Below are positions 1-10,524 of a stretch of 21,896 bases of DNA, piece by piece. The notes under the pieces were generated by a model that was given only the letters and a program-made list of their open reading frames with translations, had not been told where the DNA came from and searched no databases. Location: positions 1 through 21,896 of the forward strand of contig CAXNAD020000318.1 in NCBI GenBank assembly GCA_964200185.2. Reading direction: 5' to 3'. A program made the translations under genes and the position numbers. Numbering within the stretch: the first letter of the stretch is position 1; the number at the start of each line of letters is the position of its first letter. This DNA is from Choristocarpus tenellus KU-1152 (lineage: Eukaryota; Phaeophyceae).

Positions 1-150
1 TTGACCCAAAATTGACTGGGATAAAGTGTCGATATGTTTTTTTTTTTAATTAAAACCCCCCCCAACATATCGACACTTTATCCCAGTCAATTTTGGGTCA
101 AGCCCATTCTCAATGAAAAGCTCCATCCTCAATTTTTGAAATCGGCTGTT
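1..150. mobile_element. Fold-back (MITE-like) element, copy A, cut by the window edge
   Basis: Bases 1-38 and 64-101 are perfect inverted repeats of 38 nt, separated by a 25-nt loop of T, A and C runs. The outer right arm continues to about position 150 and ends in CGGCTGTT. The same arms occur at 1363-1541, where both outer ends are present, so this is the right part of the same element with its left end outside the window. No coding capacity is visible. The near-perfect arms suggest it is younger than the copy at 1363. A short non-autonomous DNA transposon is the likeliest identity; the mobilising transposase is not in the window. Confidence 0.75.
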
Positions 151-1362
151 AGATATTCTCTTCAAATTAAGGTCTACTCGAAAATTGGTGTAACAGATCA
201 AGTGGTCAAAAGTCGGACGGGAGAAATTGGTGATTATGCCTCTTGATAGGAGACAAGTTTGTTTCATGTAAAAGTCAATTTTCGGCTGGCATTCCTGGGG
301 CTTAGTGTGCATTTTATTCTCGGACCAACTCTGTCCGTACGTCTCACTTCGCCCAATGATTGCGCAATACCGTCCCATGATTGCACTTTCTCATGCCATA
401 TGATTGGTTAGAGAATTTTATTCTCCTACGCCATATTATTCTTAATACCACAGTTCCCCCCTTATTTTTTTGTAAAGTTACAGTGGTAGAGCTGTAGACA
501 AGGATAATAGGACTGATGATGGACAGATGGGTTGATAATCACACATTACTAGTTTAAAGTACTATGTAGTGATGTTCGAAAGAGGAAACAACTGACAGGT
601 ATTGTAAAAGAAGGGAAGCAACAACAGACAGCATACTCGAACTTGTGATCGAAAAGGCAATGCAAAACAGCGCAAAAAGAAATAAGACCTATCTATTATA
701 TACCAAAGAGCAGGTTCATAAGTCAAGTCCCACAACGAGGTAGAAGAATTGAAGAGAAAGAAGATCACAATTAATTCAAGAATCACCTCCAGCATCAAGG
801 ATCCCATTATTATTAGTTCAAGAAGAGGCACACACATATCTACAACATGCACTTCAGAACATCTAGGTGAGTCCTTCCACCTACCTGGTAGATACAACAT
901 ACAACCATCAACACGCGAAGACCCCTGTTCCCTTCCCCCCTCCAAAAAAGGAGAACAAGAGTAGAAAAGCTCAGCAGAAATGACTTCACAGGTAGTTGGT
1001 GGCCACTGTTGCTCTTGTGTGGCAGTGGTGGGGTGACCCTTTCATTCCGCCATAATGTGTATGGGATGGGGTGCCAAGATTCTGTGATCGGCAATGTAAT
1101 CGAAGTATATCAGCGGCTTTTCATTGACTTTTCCCCTGACACATCTATCTGGAAAATGTCAGAGGGCATAATAATACCATTTCAAATCCTGTCTATGACA
1201 GAAAGTGTCTGTCACAACACAAGTACCTCTACCTAGACGTGCCATGTGTTTTAAGTTGGAGAGACACCAGGGAGATGGGCAAGGAGGGGCTTGTTAAATT
1301 CTTGGGATGCTTCCCTACCTCCTCACCCTGGGGTACAGGACTAAGCTAGGTTGGAGGTACTT
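151..1362. other. Gene-free stretch left of the TPR-methyltransferase gene
   Basis: I find no convincing exon here. The open frames are short, overlap on both strands and resemble no family I recognise. The only structure I see is the repeat at about 1110-1176, described separately. The four bases ACTT at 1359-1362 form the left half of a probable target-site duplication flanking the fold-back element. Confidence 0.5.
1110..1176 (+). repeat. Dispersed repeat family R1, copy 1
   Basis: From 1136 the sequence CTGACACATCT, then an AAAATGTCAGAGGGCATAAT block, matches the reverse complement of the extreme right end of the window (21860-21896) except for a small indel. It is also similar to 1650-1735. 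Similarity to the 1650 copy extends upstream through a TTTTCATTGA motif. Function is unknown; it could be the end of a transposable element. Confidence 0.6.
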
Positions 1363-1541
1363 AACAGCCGATTTCAAAAATTGAGGATGGAGCTTTCATT
1401 GAGGATGGGCTAGACCCAAAATTGACTGGGATAAAGTGTCGATATGTTTTTAATGACAATACAATCGACTCTTTATCCCAGTCAATTTTAGGTCAAGCCC
1501 ATCCTCAATGAAAAGCTCCTCAATTTTTGAAATCGGCTGTT
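1363..1541. mobile_element. Fold-back (MITE-like) element, copy B, complete with target-site duplication
   Basis: The element begins AACAGCCGATTTC and ends with the reverse complement, GAAATCGGCTGTT. The inverted arms run almost to the centre: each carries an ATTGAGGA block, a GACC/GGTC block and the TGACTGGGATAAAG segment with its complement. Short direct repeats ACTT flank it at 1359-1362 and 1542-1545, as expected for a 4-bp target-site duplication. Its arms are more diverged from each other than those of copy A. It encodes no protein, so it would be a non-autonomous DNA transposon of about 179 bp. Confidence 0.82.
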
Positions 1542-1545
1542 ACTT

Positions 1546-1981
1546 GGGGACAATGGTGTAGGATACCTGGTAGTAAAATAGTAAATAGATTATAGAAAAA
1601 AAATGTTTGCATACTTACGAAGACAACTGTTACTTAATGAGGGGTTGTTCTGACATTTGAATGTTTTTTCATTGATTGGTTTTTACCTTGACACATCTCC
1701 AAAATGTTAGAGGCTACCATAAAATATGTGAGTATATCAGTAGTAATAGTAGTACTAACTACAAACAGATGGCATGTAGAATTGTTTTGAACGTTCGTCT
1801 GGGTTGGACGTTGGTTGGACTCAGATATTTGGTTGAATTAGAAATGGACTATTCGTCATTCTTCAACTTCAATCAATAATAAACAAATGAACTGATCTGT
1901 CGTAAGGTAGGGGGGTCTCATCAACCAATAAACCACCGATTTCGAATCTCTCCCCTCTCAAAACAAGTTCCACACTTCCAC
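1546..1981 (+). promoter_or_regulatory. Probable 5' flank of the TPR-methyltransferase gene
   Basis: This is the stretch between the fold-back element and the proposed start codon. It contains repeat R1 copy 2 (about 1650-1735). I see no clear TATA box or other defined promoter motif. An additional 5' non-coding exon could lie here but cannot be demonstrated from sequence alone. Confidence 0.3.
1650..1735 (+). repeat. Dispersed repeat family R1, copy 2
   Basis: The TTGACACATCT motif at 1688 is followed by CAAAATGTTAGAGG, and TTTTTTCATTGATT lies upstream. This is a diverged match to the copy at 1110-1176, in the same orientation and about 550 bases away. Confidence 0.5.
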
Positions 1982-4900
1982 ATGTTGACGATGTCATCTT
2001 CTCGAGAGGTGATGAAACAAACTCTGCAGAGGGCTTCATGCTGCCTGGAAGAGGTACACAAGCACTTAAATGATCCCTTTCTATCTACAGATATATACAC
2101 ATAATCCAAAATCACTCTCACCTCGCGAACTTCTCTTCCCAATCAAGGCCAACACCACACGTTCAAATGTCAAATATTTGTTGATACCCACTTTTGCAGG
2201 GTGCTCTGGACGAAGCAGGTACACTATGCTCCGCTATTTTGCAGAAATCCCCCCGAAATGTTCGAGCCTTGTATATCCTGGGTGCTGTAGAGCAACAAGT
2301 TGGACGAGGTGGCATGGCGCACTTGAGGATGGCATCACAGTTTCGCCCAGACCTACCTCATCTACAGTATGCTATTGGAATCCTCCTCCAGAGAGGAGAG
2401 GAGCTACAAGATGCTCTTAAGTGTCATGAGTTGGCTGTCGCGGGCGAACCATCCAACGTGAAGTTCATTTTGGCCGGTAGGAGCTATGTGCGCCATTTCT
2501 TATTAGTCGATTACCAAAGCACTCTGAAAGTGACCCACTCATGTTACGACTGTCGCCCTGGTAGTACTGTGATTTACAGTGGAAGAAAAGGGCGTGTCGA
2601 AACCTACTTGTCCTGCTTGTGCATCTGCTCCTTAGGGTTTTGCCAACCGTCTCCTGTCAGTGAGACTTTCAAGACTGCCGCAGTAATTTGGAAATCACAA
2701 CCTGAGAATGTTTACGAAAGGGTGGTTTGGCTAAGGGCTGGCTATTATGAGGACAAAATTTTATGCAGATACACATTTCAATCATGTGAGGAGGAACGCT
2801 GTATGCATGTACAATAGGATCGCTCGCGATATTTCTGTTCATCAATGCACTCCCTCGCGTAACCATTGTGCCTCAGAAGCTTCGGTTCTTCGGAAGTTAG
2901 GGCGTGGAGGAGAAGCAACTGCCGCACTGGAGCGGGCCGTGGCCGTGACTGCCGCCTCTGCGACCAGTATCCCTTCACCTTCAACTTTAAATGCTTCTGG
3001 TGCAGTACCTTTCAAAGGCGATCATGGTGTAGCCACTATTGCTACCTCGGATCCTTCTCTCACATTGGGTGCTATTGCAAGGTATAAGCTTGGCCAGCAC
3101 CTGCGCTCCCTGGGCCAATTCGACCGTGCTGTTGAGGCTTACAGAGGGTGCCTATCAATGGACCCTGGACACGTGTTGGCTGGATTCTGGCTTCCAGCCA
3201 CACAAAGGTTGGTTGAAGGTGAGACTTCACATATGAAATACTGCAAGAAGGTGCAGGAGGTGCGGAAGGTGGATGAGAGGGGAGGAACTATTGTTCTCCT
3301 TGCTGTTTCGGTGATGCAGTCTGAGAAATCGTTTTCATTGTGATGGTCTCGATGGCCCCTTTGCAACATGTGGGAGTCATGATACTGGCAACTATCCTTC
3401 CTATCATGCAATAATCTTCCCCCCCTTTCCCCTCCCCATTGGCACACCTCAACACCTGCCTGTCTCACCATTCCACCACTTGTGACTATTCTTCCGCGAG
3501 CCCTCACACCCAATTCAACTGTCATTTCCATTATAGTCCTCCATTTGTCTGCCTGTATTGTGTCCCCGGTTCCCTCAGAGCAACAGCAGCTAGGCAATGG
3601 CAACGAGGTTGTGGCAAGAGGAACCAAATGCAGCGATCCAGGCATTGGTGCCATCGATGTACAAGTACCCACACATCCCTCAATCCAAATGACTCCAACC
3701 ACTCCCAGTTCCTGCCCCAGACATAACCCCACTGTGGTGCCACAATTGCCAGTTGTAGCTCCACCAGAGTATGTGGTGGGCCTGTATAATTCATATGCGA
3801 GCAACTTTGACACTCACCTGACAGTGTCCCTGGGCTATCGCACCCCGCAAGCGCTCAGGGGGGCTGTGGAGGCTGCTCTTCCTGGACGCAGGTCTGTGGG
3901 ATAGGAGATGGGAGGGGTGCATAGTGAGAGGTGTCCCTTGCTTCAAACAAGTGATTTTTTCGCCTTTTCTCATTTAGTGAAGGGTTAGGGTTAAAGTGTA
4001 ACATGAGTATGATTGCCTCTCCCTCTTGCGGCTTTGCCTGAATTATCATGTTCCCCATGCAATGCCACCCCCCCCATAACTCATTGGATTCTTTCGTCCG
4101 CTCCTTGATACTTTATGCCATCTTCATGTCAAGGTGGATTCGCTGCCTCGATCTTGGTTGTGGCACTGGACTCTCTGGCCAGGCTGTTGTCTCCCTATGC
4201 CACCGCCTGATTGGGATTGATCTCAGCCCTGCCATGGTAGAGCGTGCTCGGGTGAAAGGCGTCTACCACCGCCTAATTGTAGGGGAGGTCACATCGATCG
4301 TACGGTCTCTCATCCATACTCAAGGGAAGGGCATTGGGTGGGACACACCTTGTGAAGGTGAGCAGGGGATGGACATGGAGAGAAGCACCAGGAGAAGCTG
4401 TAAGGCCAGGAGGAAGAAAGCAGGCGAGGGAGAGGAGGAAAACGATGGCGGGGGGATGGAGGAGGAGAAGAGAACTGAGGACGCAGGAGGTTTGGATGCA
4501 AGCAGTGATCTTTTCATCTCATGTGATGTTTTTGGGTATATCGGGGACCTTCAGCATTGCTTCGAGGCCTTGGAGCAGCTGGCGGTTGGCTCGACAGTGT
4601 TTGCTTTCTCAGCTGAGGCATTGTTCATGGTTGGTGAGGGTGGTGGTGAGTTTGAGGCAAGGGCGGAGGGTAAGGGAGGAGGTGAGGAAGGAAAATGGGA
4701 AGGAGTTCATCAAGAGGAATTGGCTACGACAGAGGGAGTGCCACCAGTAGCCACTCGGGTCATCAACATTGAAAGCCAGGGGACATACGAGCTGCGGGGA
4801 ACGGGCAGGTGACTATTCAATTAATTCCCTTTCCTCCTCTTGCTCACGGTTAGCATGTTCATGAGTCTCGTTCCTCCCCATCCCCCTCTTCGTTGGCTAA

Positions 4901-5183
4901 GTGCCACTGAGTGCTTGACGTCCTTTGTTTGTGTCGATGGGCAACCTGAAAGTTACAGTTTTAGAAAATACTCTGTTCTGTGTAACACTTCCTTTTCTAC
5001 CAAACGTGTTGTTCGTTGGCTTGTTGCAGGTTTGCACATAGTCGGAACTATCTAGAGAAGCTCTGCGCGGAAAATGGATTCCGGGTTTTGAGTGTAAGGA
5101 CGGAAGTGCTTCGCAGGCAGGCAGGAAAGCCTGTGTGGGGTTATCTATTTGTTACAGAGAAGACAGGACATGAGATTGCGTGA
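1982..5183 (+). CDS. TPR-repeat SAM-dependent methyltransferase, six exons
   Basis: Proposed exons are 1982-2053, 2200-2476, 2877-3218, 3579-3891, 4134-4808 and 5030-5183. All introns are GT...AG, phases agree throughout, and the sum is 611 codons including stop. The N-terminal part carries about five TPR-like helices pairs (for example LDEAGTLCSAILQKSPRN and FDRAVEAYRGCLSMDPGH). A linker carries the family motif YASNFDTHL...LGYRTP. The Rossmann-fold methyltransferase then shows motif I DLGCGTGLSG near residue 341, the acidic strand GIDLSPAMVERAR and the DVFGYIGDL motif. The last exon (RFAHSRNYLEKL...GFRVLS) is typical of the C-terminus of bacterial COG4976-like proteins. The substrate is unknown and the location is probably soluble. 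The start is the first in-frame ATG; 1991 or 2012 are possible alternatives, as is an earlier exon. Exon 5 contains charged low-complexity insertions. Confidence 0.9.
4134..4808 (+). other. Methyltransferase catalytic exon with charged insertions
   Basis: This exon encodes the SAM-binding core. Between the TSIVRSL segment and the DLFISCDVFGYIGDL segment there is a run of about 45 residues rich in E, K, R and G. A second Gly/Glu-rich insertion follows AEALFMVGE. Bacterial relatives are compact at both points. The first insertion begins at AAG|GTGAGC (donor-like at 4358) and ends at CGCAG (4486). That is 129 bases, a multiple of three, so it could be an in-frame optional intron. Its purine-rich composition and lack of a pyrimidine tract argue for coding sequence. 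Confidence 0.6.
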
Positions 5184-5439
5184 TTGGAAGGAGATTACTG
5201 TTGTGCGTTTATCCTCTTCAATCAACCTTATATGCACTATGAAGAACCCAGCTCTGGCTAGGTTGAAGTTCTTTCAAGTCCTGGCTGGGTCATGCCAGTT
5301 GCCTTACACCTATTTAATACTCAGTAGATGAATGAACATAGAGATAGGATAGATATGTCTTCCTGTTGCTTTACACTCAGCCACAAAAATGCAAGTTTTG
5401 ATATTTTTTCCATTACTTCATGTTATCATCATTTGGGTT

Positions 5440-5820
5440 GCGAATGATCCCGAGCCATGGTCAGGGGCGCTACACACTACACCATTCATGCTGACTAGAT
5501 GTTGCACTACAACTAATTGTAGTGCCCCCATTCCTGCCCTGCTTCTTTTGTGTTTGGGTTCAGCACCCCACCGCTCCTCCCTTCACCTCCTCCCTCAATT
5601 TTTTTCCGCCCCAAGTTTCCACCTTGATCTTAGTCTGACGTTTTTGTGGTAACACACAGATAGGATTGTGCAGGTGTAAAATCCATTGTGCTTGCCACAT
5701 AGAATAGCATTGCCTTGACCAGATTTCTGTGAAAAGAAGTCTGGCACTGAGGGGGTTTGAACTCACTGAATCGATGCAGGCATCAGCCGCCCTATCCACT
5801 GAGCCTCGCGGATGCCATAC
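5440..5820 (-). repeat. Possible tRNA-derived SINE-like repeat, copy 1
   Basis: The segment shares several blocks with 6010-6340: CATGGTC followed by GGCRCTACAC, a later GCACCCCAC block, a CTCCCTCAA/ATCCCTCAA block and AACACANAGAT. At its right end the minus strand reads like a tRNA gene (5742-5817). Read in that direction, the tRNA-like head would be 5' and the remainder the body, which is the layout of a tRNA-derived SINE. Alignment by eye is patchy, so relatedness of the two copies is tentative. Confidence 0.4.
5742..5817 (-). ncRNA. Degenerate tRNA-like block with Pol III A- and B-box-like motifs
   Basis: On the minus strand the sequence GGCTCAGTGGATAGGGCG (A-box-like, around 5790-5807) is followed about 34 bases later by GAGTTCAAACCCC (B-box-like, around 5752-5764). 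The ends, TGGCA and TGCCA, can pair like an acceptor stem. The D arm can form, but there are four extra bases before it, and the T stem and anticodon arm do not fold normally. I therefore read it as a tRNA pseudogene or SINE head rather than a functional tRNA. Confidence 0.45.
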
Positions 5821-6009
5821 ACTCCCTTCAATACATCGACACTGACTGCCCTTGTCTGAGGAAGACACCACCATGATAATTTAATTATTAGTTTAAAATT
5901 TGCGTGGAATGAATAGTTCTCCTGCACTGTGGGGCATATTGTACACTGCCACAGCAAAATAGATAGGCCTCTTTATTTGTACAGTGCAAATTGAAGACTA
6001 CATCCCACC

Positions 6010-6340
6010 TTGCCCTGATGCATGCATGGTCGGAGGCACTACACGCTGCATTTCATCTCACTAACTACTTAAGTACAAAACTACCTTCTGCACTACGCCC
6101 AATTTGACTTCCCCGTGTGTTCCTTGCACCCCACTGCTTGTCACTCTGCCTCATCCCTCAAAATCTTGTACAGTAGCCACCTCGCATTGCAATGAAGCCT
6201 TGCCACCATAGTACAGTTTTCCATGCTCTTTTTATGACATAGCAACACATAGATGGGTCCACCATTGAGCTTTCCGCATGGTTTATTGAGAACCTGACCT
6301 CAACAGGGTTTAATTCCGCACTTTGCCATGACGGAAGGTG
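6010..6340 (-). repeat. Possible SINE-like repeat, copy 2 (diverged)
   Basis: Blocks resembling copy 1 occur in the same order: CATGGTCGGAGGCACTACAC near 6027, TTGCACCCCACTGCT near 6124, a CATCCCTCAAAATCT block near 6150 and AACACATAGATGGG near 6243. A GGGTTTAATTCC motif near 6307 may be a decayed B box. The A-box counterpart is not recognisable. Confidence 0.3.
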
Positions 6341-7730
6341 GTAGACTACAACAACTTATCGATGCTGGTATTCTTGACAGATCCCGATGAGTCCGTCCAC
6401 GACCATCAGTTGTCATCAGTGTGAGCAGATTCCATAGCAAGTGATGCTGTTAGGCACATCGACTTGATCACTGCTTTCTGTACCAAGGTGCAGAGAACAG
6501 GATTTTGCACCTTGTGAGCCACAGAGAGAGTATCGAGGAAAGAGATATAGGTGAATGCTATGCCTTTTGGTGGTGGTTGGCTTAATGTATTTCTTAGAGG
6601 GTAGAGCAAGGCGGAAAATATGTAGATGACTAATGAGACATTGGGTTAGGTTGGGTAGGTAATAGGGGGGCAAAGGTGGCATATGATAGACATCTTGGGC
6701 AAGTATATGCTAGCAGGTTTTAACACACAAAATGGAGGTAGAGTAGCCTCTAGTGTCCCCATTGTGCCATTTTGTGAACAAGTTTGGAAATATTGAAGTA
6801 CTTTGCGGTTTGTGTTGTGGTCAGCAAGGTTAGTATGGGTGCGAGTTATTCGTGGTTCATCTTTTCCGTGTGAAAGTAAGCTGTAAGATGTATTTTATTG
6901 ATATTTCCTTGGTGCCACACTCTATTTCTATCAAAGTCATGTTTTGTGCTTTTTTTTTTGCGGCATTTGTGTATTTGTGCAAGCCTCTGCATGTGAGTCC
7001 ATTAGTACTACTTGATACTGACACATTTCGTGCTTGGAAAGAGTAGAAAAGCATTTCTTAGGTACAAGTTTCCAGCCATATATTAGAAATACTTCATTTG
7101 CCATGGAACCAGGTGGAACAAGCACCAGTTGTTCACCATTGTTGTAATGTGGCTTTCACATTCTCTTCAAAATAGAAGGAATTGGTTACAGACATGGTAC
7201 AGAAAGTAACGTTCATGGTAAGCACTTGAAAATTGCTAATGCATGGTACATATTTCCCTTTTTGACTTAGCATCAGGGAGGAAATGTGAATGTGGAGGTG
7301 TATACTGGTTGTCATATCTGACCACCAACAAAAATATTGGAGTCAAAACAGAGGTTCAAATTTGTAGAAGAATTTTTTTTTCAAGTTCTATACTTGTAAG
7401 TATAGTTCATGTCAACAAAAAATAAAGGTTACATTTTATGAAAAGATAGGCTGGATATGCAGAAACACGTGCCGTAGGCACACATTAACAATTTTGTGCG
7501 CCTATTTTTTGTGTACCGGAAGAGATAGCCATAGTATGATAGGATAACACCGCATGTCAAATTGAGCCAACAAAATGCATGTGCCTAAAAACTCCCTCAC
7601 CATCAAATTTGTTTGTCTTGTTGTTCTAACTTCTTTCATGTACATGTATTAGCATCGTAGTATTCACAGTTATCCGGAAACATTGTTGATCTCCAACTGG
7701 GTCTAGAACTGTAGCTTCCAACACCATACC

Positions 7731-9462
7731 CTAGCTTCCAAGTATTGCATCTAAGGTCTGCAAACCGAGGTGAAAGGCAATGCTGTTGGGGTGGTCAGGC
7801 GGACTGTGAAACAGATGGAGAAATAGGAAGTCTCCTTAAGAAGGCATACTCTTCCAACCTTTCACCTGCATCCTTGCCATACCAACCCTGTCGAGGATGA
7901 AGAGGTGGCATGGCTCCACTGCAATTGCCCTGAGTGATTGCGGATGCTTGAGATAGAAGCCCATCTTGCCGAAGGTTCCACCAGCACACACCTTTCGCAG
8001 ACGATGAGAACCTGACTCTGTTTGCACCTGTTGCTCAATGGTCATGGCACAAACACGGCGCGGCAAGAGGAGTATGAGTATATAAAGTAGATGAAGAGGA
8101 AGCAAAAGCAGATGGAACGTTGCTTCCTCTCTTGTTAATGTGATCAGGAAAATATATGATCACTATGGCACAGTCTACCAGGTGGAGAGTGCGCGCTAAA
8201 TGACACCCCTGAAGTATATTGTTACCAGTGAGGTCTGCATTAAAGTTTTTTTTTTTAATATTTGAGCAATCAACCATAGCCCCCACACATAACACAGACA
8301 CACTCTTCTTCCACTTGTGTGCTCTATGTAGACACATGAATCTGGTGCTGTACCTGCGTTTGAAGTACTACTCTACATAGGGTATGAAATACACCAATCA
8401 ATCAATAGACAAGGACATATATTTCCCATCCATTTCCACCAATCAAAAATGTGAGGGCTCTTTTTCCTGTCAAACTCTGTGTGGTCCGTTCTCATAAATC
8501 AGTCATCGTCAACTGTGAGCAGCCATTTTTCAAGAGCAAAAGAGGAAGATGCCCCATCAACTGAATCTGGGTGGAGAGTTAGGTGCACTTGTGCTTCAAA
8601 GTACATCTATCTTGTTCAGTGGAATATCGAAGCAAACAGTATCCAGCTTCAGTTTTTATGGTGATGCGAGCATAAACACCATGAGAAGCAACCCAGGCAG
8701 GATGACGAGTTCGTAAGTAAGAATGTTGGTGCTATCATCATGTAGTCGGTGTAATTGGCAGTGAAAGGTCGGATGGATATTATTTCATCACTATCATTTA
8801 AGTTCCCATGTGCATTTCTTGCACACAGTAGCAGCACACTGTCAAGTGAGGCAAGAGCTCTGATACTACTATGAGCTTTTTTGTGTAGTCAGTCGTACCA
8901 ACAAGTCCATAATAGAGAACAGAAACAAACAGGTGAAACGTCTCCTCCCTCTAATATATCCTTAACAATTCAACACCACAAGCAAGGGTTGTGTTCCACA
9001 TGGATGAATTCCTACCCTTGTGTAGACTCCCCCCCCCCCCCCCCCCCCCCTTTTTTTTTTTTTTTCCCTCCCCCCCCCTTTTTCCTTCCCTTCTTTTTCC
9101 AAANNNNNNNNNNCCCCCCCCCCAGATACTTTTGGTCTCTGTTCTCCTCCACCCTCTATATCCTTTCCCATCTGATACAAAAATAAAATAAAATTGCCAC
9201 AGATCTTCTGCATATATTCTCTATTAGATCCCCTTTCCCTCGAATCTCTCCACTCTGATACAGAGGTTAACCATTCCCCTCTTGATTACCTACCCCTCTC
9301 CCTCACCCCCTACAACACCTGCAGCTCCACTGCACCTTTTGTGATGAAATAGAGCTTGTCTGATGCTTGGTTCTCATTCAGAAGAACCTCACCAGCATGT
9401 GAACACTTCTTCTGGAAGAACAGTTCAGCTCCTCCTAACATCCTTAGCATGCCTGGAGAGGC
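7731..9462 (-). other. C-terminal cyclic-nucleotide-binding-like domain (exons 18-20)
   Basis: Exon 18 encodes AELFFQKKCSHAGEVLLNE followed by ASDKLYFITKGAVELQ, the start of a cNMP-binding beta-roll. Exon 19 continues with RLRKVCAGGTFGKMGFYLKH, the phosphate-binding cassette position, and the closing strands. In the family the cassette usually carries a Glu after FG and an Arg later in the loop. Here they are K1044 and probably Q1053, so nucleotide binding may be lost. The final exon as modelled adds only eight residues, shorter than the usual C-helix. An open frame just upstream of it reads DHPNSIAFHLGLQ and looks more like that helix, but no phase-compatible splice reaches it. Confidence 0.8.
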
Positions 9463-10479
9463 CTGATTCATGCAATAGAAGGGGACAGAATCCAAAGGGA
9501 AAGGGCACGATTCGTCCGTGAAAGGACGGCAGAGGAGGGGCAAGCTATCAAAGGGTTTAGGGTAGGAAATTGGTATCATTTCAATCTATAACCACTTGGT
9601 TCGTTCATCATGGCCATATTTCGTATGGAATACTGAGAAGGAGTGTTGATTTGAAGCTGGAGTGTTGGATTTATTGCAGTCCCATTGCAAGAAATTCAAG
9701 CACACCACTAGGGTCTGATGTATTGTGATGCATTGCTGATTTGAATTGGTGAATCATTGATCATTTCACTCATTGTGATCAAATCTAGCCTGGTCAATAT
9801 TCTGTCGTCCACTTTGCACTCAGAATACTGCTGGAGACGGAATATTCGAAGTATATTCCAGGTTGTTTAGAAACATAGCAACTAAGATGAATAGCACTAC
9901 AAACTTGCTTCAACCTCTCACATCAATCAACTGGTCCTTCATAACATCAGCATGCGAACAAGATATTGGAAATGTTCAAACCCAAGTGGTACAACAAGTA
10001 GACGGTGTTGGTTGTACATCTATATCTTACAGAAGCATTTTTTCCCCCTTATGTCAAATAATCATTGCTTTCTGCAAAAACTACAAGTTACTTGATGACT
10101 TTATAATTCCCCCTTTTGCAACCATAGCTTCAGTCTGAGCTACGACCAGGCCTGTTCATTCAAAGCTCTACTTGACTATTTCCCCTATCCCAACTACTCT
10201 CTTTCCTTTTTCTCAAGCAGTGTAGCCTTTGCCCCAGCTGTATACACCAACCCCAATCCCTCATCACCTTGTATCTATCCACTTCTAAGTAGTCCTCTAG
10301 AACGGACTGGAGGGTCCCGATATCCTCTTTCTCCATGCTTGTATCCATATCTTCTGGGTCTCCTGATGGGGGGTGGCATATTTGCAAGCTATGAGACTAT
10401 GATATTTATATCGTGATCACAATTTGTACGTGGATGCTTATCTTAAATGAATCCCTTCACAGCCTGATACCCACCGTCC

Positions 10480-10524
<45 letters not shown>

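Larger units (their letters stand above)
5184..7730. other. Convergent intergenic region between the two gene 3' ends
   Basis: Both genes end into this 2.5-kb stretch, so it should hold both 3' untranslated regions and terminators. I see no supported exon. Open frames here are short, shifting and without recognisable motifs. The main structure is two diverged related segments, about 5440-5820 and 6010-6340, the first ending in a tRNA-like block. A tract of T's at 6952-6959 and A/T-rich sequence occur further right. No polyadenylation signal can be assigned with confidence. Confidence 0.55.

Noticed and set aside
46-378. 110-codon minus-strand open frame at the left edge
   Set aside because: About a third of it is the arm of the fold-back element and the rest resembles no protein family.
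3139-3813. 224-codon open frame on the minus strand
   Set aside because: It lies antisense to exons 3 and 4 and the intervening intron of the TPR-methyltransferase, has no recognisable domain and disagrees with the splice structure on the plus strand.
4310-4517. Pro/Ser-rich minus-strand open frames
   Set aside because: They are the antisense of the purine-rich charged insertion in the methyltransferase exon.
5742-5817. Functional tRNA gene on the minus strand
   Set aside because: The distance between acceptor and D arm is wrong, and the anticodon and T stems do not form, so only a tRNA-like relic is claimed.
8881-9213. Open frames running through the poly-C/T tract
   Set aside because: They cross the N gap and consist of homopolymer codons; they are artefacts.
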